This document shows, one piece after another, positions 39,599 through 42,324 of a stretch of DNA of 42,324 bases. The translations under genes were made by a program, and so were the position numbers. Where the stretch lies: the NCBI GenBank assembly GCA_938010385.1, contig CALLVD010000034.1, positions 1-42,324 of the forward strand, read 5' to 3'. Origin of the DNA: an uncultured Robiginitomaculum sp. Its GTDB lineage: Bacteria; Pseudomonadota; Alphaproteobacteria; Caulobacterales; Maricaulaceae. Numbering within the stretch: position 1 is the stretch's first letter; every line of letters starts with the position of its first letter. The notes under the pieces were generated by a model. It was not told where the DNA came from and ran no database searches. It worked only from the letters and a program-made list of their open reading frames with translations.

Positions 39599-41299
39599 CT
39601 AATGCCCGCCGCTAAAGCTGCCGATGCTCACCGAATAATCAGCCGCAACTTCGTAGTCCGGGTCATCGTCGCTGTCGATCATCAACTGCCCGGCCTTATT
39701 GAGCAGGCGGTGACAATCGCGGGTTAAGTGACGCAGTTGAATGCGTTTGCCCAGCGCTTCATATTTCGTTGCCAGCGCTTCAATCGCTTGCAGCGCCGAT
39801 TGGTCGGCCACGCGGGAATTCATAAAATCAACGATGACTTTATCGGGATCCTCTTTCGGCGTGAACAGCTCGGAAAAGCCTTCGGCCGAGCCGAAGAAAA
39901 GCGGGCCCTCGATTTTATAAACTTTGGTCTCGCCTTCCATATCCGTGCGCGCGTGAATGCGGCGGGCATTCTGCCACGCATAGGCCAAGGCAGAAACGAT
40001 AACGCCGACAACAACGGCAATGGCCAAATCGTGCATAACGGTTACGACGGTCACCAAGACGATGACAAAGGCATCCATTAACGGGATGCGGCGCATAATG
40101 GTAAAGGACTGCCACGCAAAGGTTCCGATAACGACCATAAACATGACGCCGATAAGCGCAGCCAGCGGGATCATTTCAATATATTTGCTGGCAAACAAAA
40201 TAAAGGCGAGCAAGAAAAGCGCCGCGCTGATACCGGACAGGCGCGTACGGCCGCCGGATTTCACATTGATCATTGATTGCCCGATCATGGCGCAGCCGCC
40301 CATGCCGCCGAAAAATCCGGTGACGGTGTTGGCAAGGCCTTGGGCCACGCATTCTTGAGACGCGCCGCCGCGCTCTTCTTTGATCTCGCCAACCAGGTTT
40401 AAGGTCAGCAGGCTTTCAATCAGGCCAATCGCCGCGAGGATAAGCGCGTAAGGCAAAATTATCGCCAGCGTATCGAAATTAAACGGAGCCAGCGGCGCAA
40501 GTCCCGCCTCATTGCCTGCCCATTTAAACGCGCCATATACCGGCTCTGCCGCCGTGGTGAACGGATTGTGAAATTGCGGCAGGCCGCCTTTCACGCTCGC
40601 CAAATCGCCGACGGTGGATACGTCCAAACCAAAGCCGATGACGATAGCGGCCACAATGCCGATGCCGGCCAAAGGCGCCGGGATAATCTTGGTAATTTTC
40701 GGAAAGCCCCAAATAATCACCATGGTCAAAACGGTCAGCCCGACCATCAGCGCCATATCCGCCCCTGCAAGCCATTCACCGTTGGGCAAAAAACCATGTC
40801 CGTCCGGCGTGGCCGTGCCCGGCACCTGAAACTGGCCCAACTGCGCCAAGCCAATAACAATCGCCAAGCCGTTGACAAAACCCAGCATAACCGGATGCGG
40901 AACCAGGCGGATAAATTTCCCGAGGCGGAATATCCCCGCCATAATTTGCAATATCCCCATCAGGATGACGGTCGCAAAAAGATACTCAACCCCGTGCTGC
41001 GCGACGAGCGCAACCATGACAACCGCCAGCGCGCCGGTCGCGCCTGAAATCATGCCCGGACGTCCGCCGATAAGCGCCGTAATGAGTCCGACGATAAAGG
41101 CGGCATACAGGCCGACCAGAGGCTCTACGCCGGCAACAAAGGCAAACGCCACCGCTTCCGGCACCAAGGCCAGTGCAACGGTTAAGCCCGCCAGAAGCTC
41201 TATTTTCGTGCGGTTGGCGTTGAAGGTCATGGGACCGCTGCGCGCCCGCGCCGGCACATTTATGCGCTTGGCAAGCGTTTGAAGAGAGGCTTTGAACAT
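39599..41299 (-). CDS. SulP-family anion transporter with STAS domain
   Basis: A 566-residue inner-membrane protein with about 12-14 hydrophobic segments (residues 30-440) and a C-terminal STAS domain at about 440-545 (GPLFFGSAEGFSELF, VIVDFMNSRVADQSALQAIE). N-terminal family blocks include LTVALALVPEAVAFAFVAGV, VGLYAAFIVGLITALIGGRP and MISGATGALAVVMVAL. The segment FGGMGGCAMIGQSMINVKSG is typical of bacterial SulP. Substrates in the family include sulfate, bicarbonate and dicarboxylates. No carbonic anhydrase or sulfur gene is next to it, so the substrate is open. The ATG at 41299 has AGGA eight bases upstream. An internal ATG at 41230 is possible but less likely. Confidence 0.92.
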   Translation of the reverse strand: MFKASLQTLAKRINVPARARSGPMTFNANRTKIELLAGLTVALALVPEAVAFAFVAGVEPLVGLYAAFIVGLITALIGGRPGMISGATGALAVVMVALVAQHGVEYLFATVILMGILQIMAGIFRLGKFIRLVPHPVMLGFVNGLAIVIGLAQLGQFQVPGTATPDGHGFLPNGEWLAGADMALMVGLTVLTMVIIWGFPKITKIIPAPLAGIGIVAAIVIGFGLDVSTVGDLASVKGGLPQFHNPFTTAAEPVYGAFKWAGNEAGLAPLAPFNFDTLAIILPYALILAAIGLIESLLTLNLVGEIKEERGGASQECVAQGLANTVTGFFGGMGGCAMIGQSMINVKSGGRTRLSGISAALFLLAFILFASKYIEMIPLAALIGVMFMVVIGTFAWQSFTIMRRIPLMDAFVIVLVTVVTVMHDLAIAVVVGVIVSALAYAWQNARRIHARTDMEGETKVYKIEGPLFFGSAEGFSELFTPKEDPDKVIVDFMNSRVADQSALQAIEALATKYEALGKRIQLRHLTRDCHRLLNKAGQLMIDSDDDPDYEVAADYSVSIGSFSGGH

Positions 41300-41401
41300 G
41301 GCGGCATCCTGTTTGGAATTTCGGCCTTACTAACGCGGCAAAATTGAATTGCAAGTTTTACCTGCCCCGCCCGCTGTGCCATAGTCAGCGCAGGAGATTT
41401 T

Positions 41402-42324
41402 ATGGTTTTCATGCTCGCAATTCCGGCCGCCATTATCGGCGGGGCCTTTTGGTATAATCAATCGCTGAAAGGTGAAAATCTAAGCCGGTTTGACGCGCCG
41501 AAACCCGTCCCCACTCATCCGCGCAAAACGCCGTCCAAAGGCATGGCAGCGGTTGAGAAAATCCTCCACGAAAACTTCACCCGCCCCAATATGGCCGGCA
41601 CAAAAGACCGGGACAGCTTGCAGGCTAAGCGCGAGCGTTTTGAAAATTTCGGACGCGGACGCGATTTTTTCAAAGAGTTTGGCGTTATTCATAAATCCGT
41701 TTTCTTGGAAGCCACAACGGGCAGTATTAGCGGCGAATGGGCGCAAGCCGAAGGGTCTGACCCGCACGCGCGCATATTATATCTCCACGGCGGGGCCTTC
41801 TCTGTCGGCAGCGCCCGCAGCCACCGCGCGGTAACAGCCAGGCTCGCCAAAAGCACAGGGTGCGCCGTATTCGCGCCTGACTACCGGCTCATGCCTGAAA
41901 ATACCCGCATGGACACAATTACCGATGCCCGCAAAACCTATCGCGCCCTGCTCGAAATCGGGCCGAACGGGCCGGCGCCGGTGAAAGCCCTTGCCATAGG
42001 CGGAGACAGCGCCGGTGCGAATTTGGCTCTGATGCTCTCAGCCTGGGCTCGGGATGAAAAGCTGCGGCCTGCAGAGGCTGTTTTTGCATTTTCCGCGCCG
42101 ACAGATGCGACTGCCTCAAGCCCGTCTATCCGCGCCAATTTTGAAACCGACATCATGCTGAAACCGCTTGTTGCGCCAATGCTCAAAATCCCGCCCGCCC
42201 TTTTGCGCCCCATGCTTTACAAGGCAACAGGCATTAAGCCGAACAATCCGATAGTGTCGCCGGTCTTTGGAAATCTTTCCAACCTGCCGCCGACGCTGTT
42301 ACAGGTATCCCAAGCGGAAATGCT
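41402..42324 (+). CDS. alpha/beta hydrolase, hormone-sensitive lipase (HSL, family IV) type, cut by right edge
   Basis: The frame opens at 41402 with AGGAG upstream and runs off the window after 307 codons. The N-terminus MVFMLAIPAAIIGGAFWYN is hydrophobic and may anchor the protein or serve as an uncleaved signal. The oxyanion motif HGGA (129-132, LYLHGGAFSVGS), the segment PDYRLMPENTRMD, and the nucleophile elbow GGDSAGANLAL with S203 are those of family IV bacterial esterases. The catalytic Asp and His should lie in the missing C-terminus; the visible end PPTLLQVSQAEM is the strand before the Asp. Probably an esterase for short acyl or similar esters. Confidence 0.88.
   Translation, partial: MVFMLAIPAAIIGGAFWYNQSLKGENLSRFDAPKPVPTHPRKTPSKGMAAVEKILHENFTRPNMAGTKDRDSLQAKRERFENFGRGRDFFKEFGVIHKSVFLEATTGSISGEWAQAEGSDPHARILYLHGGAFSVGSARSHRAVTARLAKSTGCAVFAPDYRLMPENTRMDTITDARKTYRALLEIGPNGPAPVKALAIGGDSAGANLALMLSAWARDEKLRPAEAVFAFSAPTDATASSPSIRANFETDIMLKPLVAPMLKIPPALLRPMLYKATGIKPNNPIVSPVFGNLSNLPPTLLQVSQAEM

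Noticed and set aside
1-42324. tRNA, rRNA, CRISPR array, IS element or prophage
   Set aside because: No cloverleaf-like segment, regularly spaced repeats, transposase, integrase or phage structural genes were recognised.

Overview
The window looks like ordinary chromosome of an alphaproteobacterium. A C4-pathway 5-aminolevulinate synthase, an aspartate-type HemB, a bactofilin/M23 pair and a Bpt aminoacyl-protein transferase all point that way; the bactofilin pair and the large autotransporter suggest the stalked or budding Caulobacterales/Hyphomonadaceae side, but that placement is inference. By eye the GC content is in the mid-fifties. Genes are tightly packed with many 4-nt start/stop overlaps. 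I saw no tRNA, rRNA, CRISPR array, insertion sequence or prophage.

Layout. 1-1685: divergent heme genes hemA (cut by the left edge) and hemB, followed by the decayed C-terminus of an AraC-family regulator. 1967-2821: a 3-hydroxyisobutyrate dehydrogenase-family oxidoreductase, divergent from a five-gene transport run (2933-8932): SLC13 permease with RCK_C domains, bpt, and a complete DctP/DctQ/DctM TRAP transporter. 9050-12388: an autotransporter, convergent across a shared terminator with an exported VWA protein (12458-13672). 13822-15644: an ArsR-methyltransferase fusion regulator coupled to metF, with a candidate operator. 15641-19171: a giant AsmA/YhdP-like envelope protein. 19232-20532: peroxiredoxin Bcp plus a DUF455 ferritin-like protein. 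20723-22361: M23 peptidase plus bactofilin. 22358-23668: a PIF1-like helicase. 23792-25629: an exported triple YbaY-like protein and a Kbp-like BON-LysM protein.

25880-28564 is the most interesting block. A 43-residue membrane microprotein, a CaCA-type antiporter, a PTPS/QueD-like protein without the usual catalytic Cys, a pteridine reductase with the PTR1-type Asp-Tyr-Lys catalytic set, and a DUF2237 protein with six cysteines form a nearly gapless run. I read it as a candidate reduced-pterin pathway. After a small lipoprotein come uvrC, a CDP-alcohol phosphatidyltransferase paralogue with a degenerate signature, and canonical pgsA, all overlapping. Then a CBS-domain membrane protein, a branched-chain aminotransferase and an OmpR-type response regulator.

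34667-39501 is a glyoxylate-shunt locus: a RamB/PrpR-like regulator with a C-X2-C-X4-C cluster, divergent from malate synthase A and isocitrate lyase, which end at a strong terminator. The window closes with a SulP-STAS anion transporter and the start of an HSL-family esterase cut by the right edge.

Together the intact genes cover heme synthesis, uptake of organic acids, one-carbon/methionine metabolism, acetate or C2 growth, envelope and shape maintenance, phospholipid synthesis and DNA repair.
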